Shown here: positions 46,720 through 54,804 of the stretch, piece after piece
How positions within the stretch are numbered: the stretch's first letter is position 1
How the letters are laid out: the number at the start of each line of letters is the position of its first letter
Assembly: GCA_019359595.1 (NCBI GenBank)
Contig: JAHHGZ010000025.1
Coordinates: forward strand, 1-64,000
Length of the DNA: 64,000 nucleotides
DNA from: Cyanomargarita calcarea GSE-NOS-MK-12-04C
Lineage (GTDB): Bacteria > Cyanobacteriota > Cyanobacteriia > Cyanobacteriales > Nostocaceae
Direction of reading: 5' to 3'
Notes under the pieces: generated by a model
The model's database searches: none
Told to the model about the DNA's origin: nothing
The model's input: only the letters and a program-made list of their open reading frames with translations
Translations under genes and position numbers: made by a program

Positions 46720-47249
46720 GAGCGGAACCTTATTTTTATTTTGTTGAATACCAGCCGAACATCAACGCAGCCCTGGAAGCTCTAAGAGAAGGGGAATTTC
46801 GAGCAGGTAGATACAATCCTGTCATTCCATTTCTTGATTTTCCCATAAACCCTAACTCCCCTAAACCTGGAGCCAAACATAGCTCTATTGAGATGGCAAT
46901 AAAAGCGGCTAATGCAGACGGGACACGCTCAATTATTGATATATATCGAGTCTCGGAATTTCCATTTCCACATAACAAGCTACAATCTCTAAATGATGTT
47001 CAAGCCATATATGAGGAAATGAAAATACTTTTCCACACAACCTTCCCACTGACGACTTCCGAACTGCTAAATCTTTTCGGTACAGATGAACCAACTCACG
47101 AGATGGTAGAGTCAATAATTATTGAAGAACTAGGCCCAGTTGCTTTTGATTTTTGGGATAGTATTGAGCGAGGAACAAGCAAACATATTGTTTTGTATGA
47201 GGAAAGTCAACCTAGTGAAATATTCTTTGCAGGATATTCATTTGATTGA
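46716..47249 (+). CDS. Hypothetical protein, cyanobacterial
   Basis: A 177-residue protein starting at ATG 46716, with GAGGTG about 8 bases upstream, so the start overlaps the end of the decayed xisH frame. It contains YFYFVEYQPNINAALEALRE and GEFRAGRYNPVIPFLDFPIN, is mixed alpha/beta, and has no membrane segment or signal. I do not recognise the family. Its position, where xisI would be expected, suggests replacement of the partner gene. Confidence 0.65.
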   Translation: MGAEPYFYFVEYQPNINAALEALREGEFRAGRYNPVIPFLDFPINPNSPKPGAKHSSIEMAIKAANADGTRSIIDIYRVSEFPFPHNKLQSLNDVQAIYEEMKILFHTTFPLTTSELLNLFGTDEPTHEMVESIIIEELGPVAFDFWDSIERGTSKHIVLYEESQPSEIFFAGYSFD

Positions 47250-47302
47250 TAATAAAGTCAACATCGCAAAGCACCCAATTTAACTTGTTAACCAACGTTT
47301 TG

Positions 47303-47374
47303 GTGAATAATCCGTCAATTTTAGTGATGGATGAAGCGACAAGTGCTTTGGATGCAAAAACGGAAAAAAATTAT
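47303..47374 (+). pseudogene. Scrap of an ABC-transporter ATPase
   Basis: One frame reads NNPSILVMDEATSALDAKTE, the Walker B and D-loop of an ABC exporter ATPase, with no other part of the domain before or after. The segment is a short gene fragment that abuts the tail of the DUF1003 gene on the other strand. Confidence 0.7.
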
Positions 47375-47994
47375 TCAGATATTTCCTGCTTCTGAAGATT
47401 TTCTAACTCTTGTGATAGTGTCTCTTCAAGTGCCTCAATTACCGCATGTGGATCGGCAGCTTCCTTCATCATTTCCGCTTCTGGGTCGTAGCGATTTTTC
47501 ACATTGGGTAGATCGTGACGTAGTTCCTCCATTAAAGCGATGAGTTTGGCAATTTTTTGCTCGGATAGTAGGTTTAGTTGCAAAGTTAGCTGTGCCCGTT
47601 GTTCTGCCAACTTTTCTTGTCGATTTTGCGTAACTAACACCCCTGCTGTCATCAGTAATGAGCCAGCGCTAACCATAAGTCCCAGCCAAGCAAAAGGAGG
47701 GGGGTCAAATCGCCTTACACCTAAACGGCGGGGCAAAATATTCGGTACGATCCAAAGGGCGATCGCAATTATCAGGCTGAACAAGAATACCGGACGACCA
47801 AAGAAAGCAGTTACAGTTTCTACAACCCGCTGGTGTCGAGATATGCTTTGTTCATGACGTGCATGCAACGCCATAATTGCATCGATATTTTGAGTAATGT
47901 GTTCCGGTAGTGGTGCGATGGGTAGGATGTGATGGTGTATTTCATCTGATTCTTCCTGTGGTTTTTCTGACTCTGGTTTGCTGTTGGGCTTCAT
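47371..47994 (-). CDS. DUF1003 membrane protein
   Basis: About 207 residues from ATG 47994. The frame continues upstream into a foreign fragment, so this start is chosen because the downstream part is a complete DUF1003 protein. HITQNIDAIMALHARHEQSI and SRHQRVVETVTAFFGRPVF lead into two transmembrane helices (LFSLIIAIALWIVPNIL and WLGLMVSAGSLLMTAGVLV), then a helical tail with NRQEKLAEQRAQLTLQLNLL. The function is unknown. Confidence 0.75.
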   Translation of the reverse strand: MKPNSKPESEKPQEESDEIHHHILPIAPLPEHITQNIDAIMALHARHEQSISRHQRVVETVTAFFGRPVFLFSLIIAIALWIVPNILPRRLGVRRFDPPPFAWLGLMVSAGSLLMTAGVLVTQNRQEKLAEQRAQLTLQLNLLSEQKIAKLIALMEELRHDLPNVKNRYDPEAEMMKEAADPHAVIEALEETLSQELENLQKQEISE

Positions 47995-48027
47995 GCTTAA
48001 GTGTTGTCTTTTTTTTGCTTGTTTAGT

Positions 48028-48237
48028 AGCAAAGCCAATAGTGTTACTAACTGCGTAGCTGGTAAAAGCAGCTAATGCAACCTGTGGATAAGACAAGGGA
48101 CGGTGAATATGCCTGCAAGCTAAAACCTCATACCCTGTCAAAACTAAGTAATTTAGAGCTACAAATATTACTGCCAGCAATAAGCGATCGCTTTGCGTCC
48201 TTTTCAGGCTATTAACTGTGTCATAGAAGAGTTTTTT
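48028..48237 (-). pseudogene. Fragment of an MprF/YbhN-type membrane protein
   Basis: In frame with the DUF1003 gene but upstream of its likely start, the sequence reads FYDTVNSLKRTQSDRLLLAV, ALNYLVLTGYEVLA, RPLSYPQVALAAFTSYA and SNTIGF. That is the second transmembrane region of lysylphosphatidylglycerol synthetase/flippase-like (UPF0104) proteins. Similarity stops abruptly at about 48028, and a TGA closes the frame upstream at 48238. It is a remnant, now possibly translated as an extra N-terminus. Confidence 0.7.
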
Positions 48238-48409
48238 TCAAGTTGCTACAGCAAATGCAATCAAAACTGATTATCCCGGTTGATTTTTAGTTTTTCATCC
48301 GTTAATGGGCTGAATTGGTTAGCGCTACAGGTAGAGTTTTGTTCAGATAGGTAAGTTTTTACATAAGTCTTTCCTATACCCAGTACGAGTCCCTTTGAAC
48401 AAGTCACGT

Positions 48410-50761
48410 TCACGTTAGAAGATTGAGAATCCGACCGGGCACGTAAACAACACGGGAAATTTCCTGGTTTTTGAGATAATGTTGAACTGATTGTGTTTGT
48501 CTTGCAATTGCGATCGCCTCCTCTTGGGACGCACTGGGTGAAAGGAGAATGCTTGTTCTCTTACGTCCATTGATTTGTATTGTGATTACCACCTGTTGGA
48601 GCGTGAGAAATTCTGGATTGGCATTAGGAAAGGTCTGTTGATGAATTGAGTATGATTCACCTATTTGATGCCAGAGTTCTTCAGTCAGGTGCGGTGCAAA
48701 GGGAGCCAGCATCAACAAGTAAGACTTCAGTTCCACCTCACAAAGCTTCGGTTTCGCTTGAAGCACATTCAGATACTCCATCAATGCTGCGATCGCTGTA
48801 TTGTACTTCAGTGACTGAATATCCTCTGATACTTTGGCGATTGTTTGGTGTAGACGACGCAGGGAGTCCAAATCAGGTGAACTGAGCTCAAGGCAATCCC
48901 GATGCTTGCTCACAAGTTGCCACACCCGATGCAAAAATCGTCGCATTCCGGCAATCCCGCGATCGGAAAAATCACCACCCTGATGATACGGACCCAAAAA
49001 CATCAAGTAGGTGCGTAAGGTATCTGCGCCGTATTCCTTGATATATTCATCCGGATTCACCACATTACCCTTTGATTTGCTCATTTTAGCTCCATCTTTG
49101 GTGAGCAATCCATGAGCGCAAAAGCGTGAGTAGGGTTCTTCAAATTTGATATAACCCAAATCATGCAGCACCATTGTGATGAAGCGGCTATACAACAGAT
49201 GTAACACTGAATGTTCTGCCCCGCCGATGTACATATTCACCGGCAACCATTTGGCAGTGATTTCTGGATCAAAAGGAACATCATTGCGATCGCTCGAAGG
49301 ATAGCGAAGGAAATACCAAGCAGAATCGAGAAAGTTGTCAGACACATCCGTTTCTCGACGAGCATGACCACCACAGCACGGACAAGTGGTGTTAACGAAT
49401 GAGTCAATTTGCGCCAAAGGTGATGTTCCGGTTCCTTTGGGCAACCAATCTTCGGTTTGGGGTAAATGAACAGGTAACTGATTCTCTGGCACTGGAACTG
49501 TACCGCAGATGTCGCAGTAGACAATTGGAATTGGTGGACCCCAATAGCGCTGCCGGGAAATTAACCAATCTCGCAAACGATATTGTACTCTACCTTCACC
49601 CATTTTCTGATTTTCAAACCAGTTGATGATTTGCCGGAAAGCATCTGCACAGGCAAGTCCGGTAAACCTCCCTGAGTCAATCAAGGTGCCATGTTCTGTA
49701 AATGCAGTATCAAGTTCAAGCGGTGCTGTAGATGTTCCACTCATAGGAATCACCACCTGTCGAATCGGCAACCCCATCGTTTTGGCAAATTCAAAGTCGC
49801 GATCGTCATGAGCGGGAACTCCCATCACAGACCCGGTGCCATAACTCGACAAAACGTAATCTGCAATCCAAATTGGGATACGTTCCTGTGTGAGCGGATG
49901 AATTGCATACGCACCAGTGAACTGCCCTGTTTTGCTCTGGTGAGTAGTGCGAGTAAACTCAGATTGACGTGATGCCTGTTCTTTGTAAGTGGCAATCGCG
50001 TCCCAATATTCCAGAGTCACAATCCGATCGACCAAAGGATGCTCTGGAGCAAGCACTACATAAGTCATGCCAAAAATTGTGTCTGGACGAGTGGTGAAGA
50101 CTGCTATTTGCAACTCAGATTCAGCCACGTTCAAGCAAAATTGCAAGCCTTCTGAACGACCAATCCAGTTGCGTTGAGCCGTTTTTACCTTTTCCGACCA
50201 GTCCAACTGCTCCAAGTTCTCTAACAAGCGTTGAGCATAGTGGGTAATCTTGAAGAACCACTGCTCTAATTCGCGTTGAGTGGCGATCGCATTACACCGT
50301 TCACACGCACCCCCAATCACCTGCTCATCGGCAAGCACCGTTTTGCAGGAGGGACACCAATTCACCCGCGCTTTTTTGCGAACTGCTAACCCTGCTTTGA
50401 ACAACTGTAAGAAAATCCACTGCGTCCACTTATAGTACTCAGGATCGGTGGTTTGGACTTCGTGATTCCAACAGAAGCGATTCCCAATCTGCTTCAACTG
50501 CGTTTCTCGAAATCGCTCCACATTTTGTGCGGTCAATCGGTTAGGATGAATCCCTTGCTTAATGGCAAAGTTTTCGCTGTGGATGCCGAAAGCATCAAAT
50601 CCCATCGGCTCAAAAACTTCTTTGCCCTGCATTGCCATGAAGCGACCGTAGATATCAGCTCCGGTGAATGCATAGACATTGCCTACATGCAACCCTTCTG
50701 CCGATGGATAGGGAAACATCATCAAATTGTAGAACGGATGAGCGGCTGCCTTCTTATCCAC
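48410..50761 (-). CDS. leuS: Leucyl-tRNA synthetase, divergent type
   Basis: At least 783 residues from GTG 50761. Class I motifs: FPYPSAEGLHVGN (HIGH-like, with Asn in place of the last His) and GAKMSKSKGNVVNPDEY (KMSKS). A CPSC/CERC zinc pair and the editing domain (TTRPDTIFGMTYVVLAPEHP) are intact. The type differs from usual cyanobacterial LeuRS and recalls Chloroflexi/actinobacterial enzymes. In-frame similarity to the N-terminus (YNHLSIEAYWQTVWQQNQTY) extends about 27 codons upstream of the GTG, with no ATG, GTG or TTG before a TAA; the true start is therefore unresolved or frameshifted. Confidence 0.85.
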   Translation of the reverse strand: MDKKAAAHPFYNLMMFPYPSAEGLHVGNVYAFTGADIYGRFMAMQGKEVFEPMGFDAFGIHSENFAIKQGIHPNRLTAQNVERFRETQLKQIGNRFCWNHEVQTTDPEYYKWTQWIFLQLFKAGLAVRKKARVNWCPSCKTVLADEQVIGGACERCNAIATQRELEQWFFKITHYAQRLLENLEQLDWSEKVKTAQRNWIGRSEGLQFCLNVAESELQIAVFTTRPDTIFGMTYVVLAPEHPLVDRIVTLEYWDAIATYKEQASRQSEFTRTTHQSKTGQFTGAYAIHPLTQERIPIWIADYVLSSYGTGSVMGVPAHDDRDFEFAKTMGLPIRQVVIPMSGTSTAPLELDTAFTEHGTLIDSGRFTGLACADAFRQIINWFENQKMGEGRVQYRLRDWLISRQRYWGPPIPIVYCDICGTVPVPENQLPVHLPQTEDWLPKGTGTSPLAQIDSFVNTTCPCCGGHARRETDVSDNFLDSAWYFLRYPSSDRNDVPFDPEITAKWLPVNMYIGGAEHSVLHLLYSRFITMVLHDLGYIKFEEPYSRFCAHGLLTKDGAKMSKSKGNVVNPDEYIKEYGADTLRTYLMFLGPYHQGGDFSDRGIAGMRRFLHRVWQLVSKHRDCLELSSPDLDSLRRLHQTIAKVSEDIQSLKYNTAIAALMEYLNVLQAKPKLCEVELKSYLLMLAPFAPHLTEELWHQIGESYSIHQQTFPNANPEFLTLQQVVITIQINGRKRTSILLSPSASQEEAIAIARQTQSVQHYLKNQEISRVVYVPGRILNLLT

Positions 50762-50849
50762 TTCGTAGGTTTGGTTTTGCTGCCAAACGGTTTGCCAATA
50801 GGCTTCTATGGAAAGGTGATTGTAAACGTTCGATTGCGTGATGTCATTT

Positions 50850-50892
50850 GCCGGATCTGGTTGATCCGGCTTTACAGGTCCGAGTGGTTCAT
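50850..50892 (-). promoter_or_regulatory. Leader with mini-ORF and hairpin before leuS
   Basis: A six-codon ORF, ATG at 50892 to TAA at 50872 (MNHSDL), has AGGA nine bases upstream and ends with a Leu codon. It is followed two bases later by a perfect hairpin, GCCGGATC/GATCCGGC (50850-50870). A translated leader next to a hairpin suggests attenuation, but no T tract follows. Confidence 0.4.
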
Positions 50893-50919
50893 CTTGTTAA
50901 GTCCTGTATCTGTAGTATG

Positions 50920-50947
50920 ATTGTAACATTTACGGGCGCTTTGTCAA
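50920..50947 (-). promoter_or_regulatory. Sigma-70-type promoter for leuS
   Basis: TTGACA (-35, 50947-50942) and TACAAT (-10, 50925-50920) are separated by 16 bases on the minus strand. Transcription would start near 50913 and give a roughly 150-base leader. Confidence 0.75.
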
Positions 50948-50996
50948 TATCTATATCATGTCTGGTGGACTAACAGGAAACCGGGTACAAAATAAT

Positions 50997-51140
50997 TCAA
51001 TACGCTTGGTGTTAGCGCAAAAAACCTGGTATCGCTGTTCCCGCTTGGGTTGAGGAACGAAACCCAACATTTGGGCGGGTTGTTGGGTTTCGCAAAGCCT
51101 CAACTCAACCTACGATTCTCCTTAACACCAAGCGTATTGA
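50997..51140. repeat. MITE-like element with perfect 18-base ends
   Basis: TCAATACGCTTGGTGTTA (50997-51014) is perfectly complementary to 51123-51140. The interior holds nested palindromes of the GGTTGAGGAACGAAACCCAA type widespread in cyanobacteria. 144 bp, no ORF. Confidence 0.85.
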
Positions 51141-51149
51141 CAAATAATT

Positions 51150-51173
51150 AACCCCCCACATATTGGGGGGTTA
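51150..51173 (-). terminator. Terminator after cupA
   Basis: AACCCCCC and GGGGGGTT form a perfect 8-base stem 31 bases after the stop of the cupA-like gene; on the minus strand it is followed by AATTATTTG. Confidence 0.75.
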
Positions 51174-51203
51174 AGAGATTAAAAGCTGGCTCTTGACAAT
51201 TAT

Positions 51204-52526
51204 CTATCTATAATCCTGACTTTGAATATCCCGCAAACGGGCAGCATCACGCATCCCATATTCGGGACGGGAAAAGCGACTTATTTGGGCTTCAAAGAAT
51301 TCGCGGTTTGCTTGCAAATGTTTGGGATTGGGGTCATCTAAAGGATACAAAAGTGCTGTTCGTAAGGCTTGAATTACCGCCGATGTTACGTTGTACATTG
51401 AACGTTGGAAGGTAATTCCCAACTGAATTAACATATCTTCGTCACCCCGGCAATGTTTTCTGTAATAATCAACAAGATATGGCGGTAAGAAATGCAGCAT
51501 ATCTTGCATTAATAATGTTGGTGGAATACCGGCGGTACCTACAGGGAATACATCTGCGTAGAGAATGCCGTAGTGAAAGTCTTTTTGGTCGTCAGGCACT
51601 TGACCTGCTTGAGCGTTGTATGATTTTGTACCACGGAAGGGAGCGGTACGATAGAAGACGGCTTCTACATAGGGCAGTGCAGCTTCGTACAGCCATGTAA
51701 AACCTTTGGATTTAGGTATAATTTCGTAGCATTGACCGCGAATGTATACATGATGATAAATCGGACGACCAGCGATCGCAAAAATTCCATTGACCAAGAA
51801 ATTCATTGCATCGGGGACACCTTTAAATCCGCCTTCATCATAAATATCTGACATTTCAAAGAAGACGGGGGCCATAACTTCCCAGAATAAGCCCAAATTA
51901 GAGTAATACGACATCTGACGGCACTGTTCTAGGAACATTTCTGGGAACATTTTGTGCAGTGCCAGCATGGCTGGATTACCTTGGAAGTAGGCTTTTATTG
52001 CCCTGTCGGCGTTTGCTTTGTATTCTTCTGAATCGAGGTAAGCGTCAAATTGATTCACGGGTGCGTACATATGACGGTGCCACAACATAGCCCGCATACA
52101 GGCTTCGGCAAACTCCATATTGACGCGATCGTGGAATAAGTGATGGAATAATTTAGGACCTTTGAAGGTTTCCCCCTTCTCCATATATTCCAATAATTCT
52201 GGGTGGGCTGTAGCTACCCCACGCCAAATCCGTAAATCGGCATCATCACCGGCGTAATGATTGTGTCTGTCTAAATATTCTTGGGGAATGAAGTATTTAA
52301 AGAAGGGGAAGGGATTTAAAAATACTTGTTCGGCAATATATAACAAGTCGCGCCAATAAAAATCCATCGGCACTGCATAAGCTTTATAAATGCCGATAAT
52401 TTGCATGAGATTTTCTGGGGTATCCGGTAGCATTGAGCCACCTGCTTCTAGACGATGAATTACATCGGCAAATTCATGAGTGGAAGGCGGTAATTTAGTT
52501 GTCTGTTTCTCTGGAGTCAGTACCAT
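51204..52526 (-). CDS. cupA: CO2 hydration protein CupA (ChpY)
   Basis: A 440-residue soluble protein of the Chp family. LPDTPENLMQIIGIYKAYAV, PMDFYWRDLLYIAEQVFLNP, HNHYAGDDADLRIWRGVATA and a run of His (KLFHHLFHDR, WHRHMY, YHHVYI) are characteristic. CupA joins NdhD3/NdhF3 in the NDH-1MS complex, which converts CO2 to bicarbonate at the thylakoid side. The order ndhF3-ndhD3-cupA on one strand supports the A rather than the B type. A small cupS gene, which normally follows, is not present downstream. Confidence 0.85.
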   Translation of the reverse strand: MVLTPEKQTTKLPPSTHEFADVIHRLEAGGSMLPDTPENLMQIIGIYKAYAVPMDFYWRDLLYIAEQVFLNPFPFFKYFIPQEYLDRHNHYAGDDADLRIWRGVATAHPELLEYMEKGETFKGPKLFHHLFHDRVNMEFAEACMRAMLWHRHMYAPVNQFDAYLDSEEYKANADRAIKAYFQGNPAMLALHKMFPEMFLEQCRQMSYYSNLGLFWEVMAPVFFEMSDIYDEGGFKGVPDAMNFLVNGIFAIAGRPIYHHVYIRGQCYEIIPKSKGFTWLYEAALPYVEAVFYRTAPFRGTKSYNAQAGQVPDDQKDFHYGILYADVFPVGTAGIPPTLLMQDMLHFLPPYLVDYYRKHCRGDEDMLIQLGITFQRSMYNVTSAVIQALRTALLYPLDDPNPKHLQANREFFEAQISRFSRPEYGMRDAARLRDIQSQDYR

Positions 52527-52789
52527 TTTGGATTTCCCTAATTGAATGAAGGAAGAAGGAAGAAGGAAGAAGGACGTTTATATATGGGGATACAGACAAG
52601 GCACGTTTGAAGAAGGAAGCTTCCAAGAGCAAGCTGCCGTCCCAACTCAAAACGGGCGACCTCTTTCTTGTCGGGGTATTAACAAGTTTATTCGAGGATA
52701 AATCGCAATATTTTTTATTTATTTAGGGCGCAACTGAAGGGCATGAAAAATACTTAAAACATCATGCGTCCACACTGGCAGAATTAATG

Positions 52790-53047
52790 TCATCGCAATA
52801 ACCACGCACTAGCCGAAATGCAGGTATAAAGACAGACATCAGCCAAACTATCTGCTTGGCGCAGTTGAACATTACTAACACCAAGACGACGGGCAATAAT
52901 ACCATCGAAGATATCTGAGAAAAATGCTGCCACAAAACCGATGATGAACCAAACACTCGTGTTCCCATCAATAGCATCCCAAAGCAGAAATGGAGAAATT
53001 AGAAAGCGAAAAATTACAAGAGCGCTGGGAATTAATTTTAAGTTCAT
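52790..53047 (-). pseudogene. N-terminal fragment of a CDP-alcohol phosphatidyltransferase
   Basis: Eighty-five codons: VIFRFLISPFLLWDAIDG, FFSDIFDGIIARRLGVSN and VQLRQADSLADVCLY. The D-x2-D-G-x2-A-R motif with D-x3-D is recognisable, but the Gly before the last D-x3-D is replaced. The protein is under half the usual length and ends after SASAWLLR. It lies between ndhD3 and cupA, where no such gene is expected. Confidence 0.65.
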
Positions 53048-53060
53048 GGGAAAGTTAGGA

Positions 53061-53172
53061 GGTGGAGTTAGGAGTTAGGAGTTAGGAGTTAGGAGTTAGG
53101 AGTTAAAAATTCATAACTCATAATTCATAATTCATAACTCAGAATTCATAACTCATAATTCATAACTCCTAA
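53061..53172. repeat. Heptamer tandem repeats between ndhD3 and the fragment
   Basis: Runs of GGAGTTA and CATAACT/AATTCAT-type units. A similar array lies upstream of ndhD3 and a shorter GAAGAAG run lies before cupA. Confidence 0.85.
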
Positions 53173-53182
53173 CTCTTCCTCC

Positions 53183-54682
53183 TCATTCCTTAAGTGCTAT
53201 TTTTGGAGTTACAACTCTTTCAATCGTGGGTACTGCAGCCACCATTGCTGTAGTTGTTGGTTCACTCCAACGCACTAACCATGTGGGTTGTACTCCCAAG
53301 ATGATGATTAAAGCGGTTAAGACGATTCCTGGCATTTTTTCATGCCACTCAACTTTGGGATAGTAGGCTAGGTTATCAAGTTTGCCAAAACAGGTGCGGT
53401 TGAGCAGAATGACAAAATATACCGCAGTTAAGCCTGTCCCGACGACACATAACAATGTAGCCAAAGGAAATACTGAGTAGGAGCCTTGAAAAACGATAAA
53501 TTCTGAGATAAACCCAGTCATACCAGGAATTCCAGCGCTTGCCATCCCACCTAAAACCAACATGGCGCTGGTTAGGGGTAAGCCGCGTACTGGACTCATC
53601 AAACCATTTAGTTTATCTAACTCACGGGTGCCAACTTTATCTTCCACTACTCCCACTAGGTGAAATAGTAGGGCTAATATTAAACCGTGGCTAACCATTT
53701 GTGATACTGCACCGACGAGGGCAAGAGGAGTAGCTGCGGCAGATGCTAATATTACGTAGCCCATGTGAGCGATAGAACTAAAGGCTACCATCCGCTTGAT
53801 ATCTGTTTGGGCGATCGCGGCCATTGAACCATACAAGACACACACGGTTCCCCAAATCGCCATTGTGGGAGCAAAAATACTCCAAGCTTGGGGAAACATA
53901 CCAATTCCAAACCGCAAAAGTCCGTAAGTTCCTAACTTTGCCAGGACTCCACCCAGGATAATCGCAACTGGTGCGGAAGCTTCAACGTAAGCATCTGGCA
54001 ACCAAGTATGAAAGGGTACCAGAGGAATTTTTATCCCAAAACCCAGGACAACTCCCGCAAGGAGGATGATTTGCAGTGTTGTCGATAGAGTTTGGGTTGA
54101 GAGGGAATCGTAAGCGAAGCTAGAAGCGCCAGTCAGCCATACTGTACCGAGAAAGGTTGCCAAAATCAACGCTCCAGAAACAGCGGTATAGATGAGGAAT
54201 TTCATCCCAGCATAGGCGCGTTTTTCCCCACCCCAAATTGAAATTAGTAGATAGAAGGGAATTAATTCTAGTTCGTAGAATAGGAAGAATAGCAGTAAAT
54301 TCTGTGCCGCGAAAGCACCTGCAACTCCACCGCTGATGAGCAACATCATTGAGTAGAAAAGCCGGGGACGTTCAGTTTCTCGACTGCTGCTATAAATAGC
54401 AATCGTGGTGAGGAGGCTATTTAACGCCAACATCGGCATTGAAAGCCCATCAGCACCCAATTGATAGCCTAAACCGAGGGTTTCATTCCAAGGTAAATAT
54501 TCTGCAAATTGTACCCCCGGATTGACGACATCAAATTTAAAGAGAATCAAAAGATTCCACAGGAAAGTTATCCCAGCAATGCTAACCGCTGCTAAACGAA
54601 TGCGGTTAGCAGGAAGCCTAGATGGTAATAATATAATCAGGGCAGCCCCGAATATTGGCAGCCAAATCAAAACACTCAGCAT
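53183..54682 (-). CDS. ndhD3: NAD(P)H-quinone oxidoreductase chain D3
   Basis: A 499-residue membrane protein of the NuoM/NdhD family with about 14 helices. GLGYQLGADGLSMPMLALNS, LLLFFLFYELELIPFYLLIS and TAVSGALILATFL lead to IKIPLVPFHTWLPDAYVEA with the conserved proton-channel Lys and Glu residues, then MVAFSSIAHMGYVILA. As part of the inducible NDH-1MS complex it couples redox-driven proton pumping to CO2 uptake. Its place after ndhF3 and before cupA identifies it as D3. A repeat array lies on both sides. Confidence 0.88.
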   Translation of the reverse strand: MLSVLIWLPIFGAALIILLPSRLPANRIRLAAVSIAGITFLWNLLILFKFDVVNPGVQFAEYLPWNETLGLGYQLGADGLSMPMLALNSLLTTIAIYSSSRETERPRLFYSMMLLISGGVAGAFAAQNLLLFFLFYELELIPFYLLISIWGGEKRAYAGMKFLIYTAVSGALILATFLGTVWLTGASSFAYDSLSTQTLSTTLQIILLAGVVLGFGIKIPLVPFHTWLPDAYVEASAPVAIILGGVLAKLGTYGLLRFGIGMFPQAWSIFAPTMAIWGTVCVLYGSMAAIAQTDIKRMVAFSSIAHMGYVILASAAATPLALVGAVSQMVSHGLILALLFHLVGVVEDKVGTRELDKLNGLMSPVRGLPLTSAMLVLGGMASAGIPGMTGFISEFIVFQGSYSVFPLATLLCVVGTGLTAVYFVILLNRTCFGKLDNLAYYPKVEWHEKMPGIVLTALIIILGVQPTWLVRWSEPTTTAMVAAVPTIERVVTPKIALKE

Positions 54683-54705
54683 AGTTAGTTGTTGGTTGTT
54701 GTTGT

Positions 54706-54785
54706 TAGGAGTTAGGAATTAGGAGTTAGGAGTTAGGAGTTAGGAGTTAAAAATTTATAACTCATAACTCTTACTCTTACTCTTC
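54706..54785. repeat. Heptamer tandem repeats between ndhF3 and ndhD3
   Basis: About six units of GTTAGGA/AGTTAGG followed by ATAACTC units. They lie in the 122-base spacer of the operon. Confidence 0.85.
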
Positions 54786-54804
54786 CTGACTAATAAGGAG
54801 GTAT

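Noticed and set aside
50850-50960. T-box riboswitch before leuS
   Set aside because: No conserved AGGGTGG T-box sequence or specifier stem could be found; the leader is better described as a mini-ORF plus hairpin.
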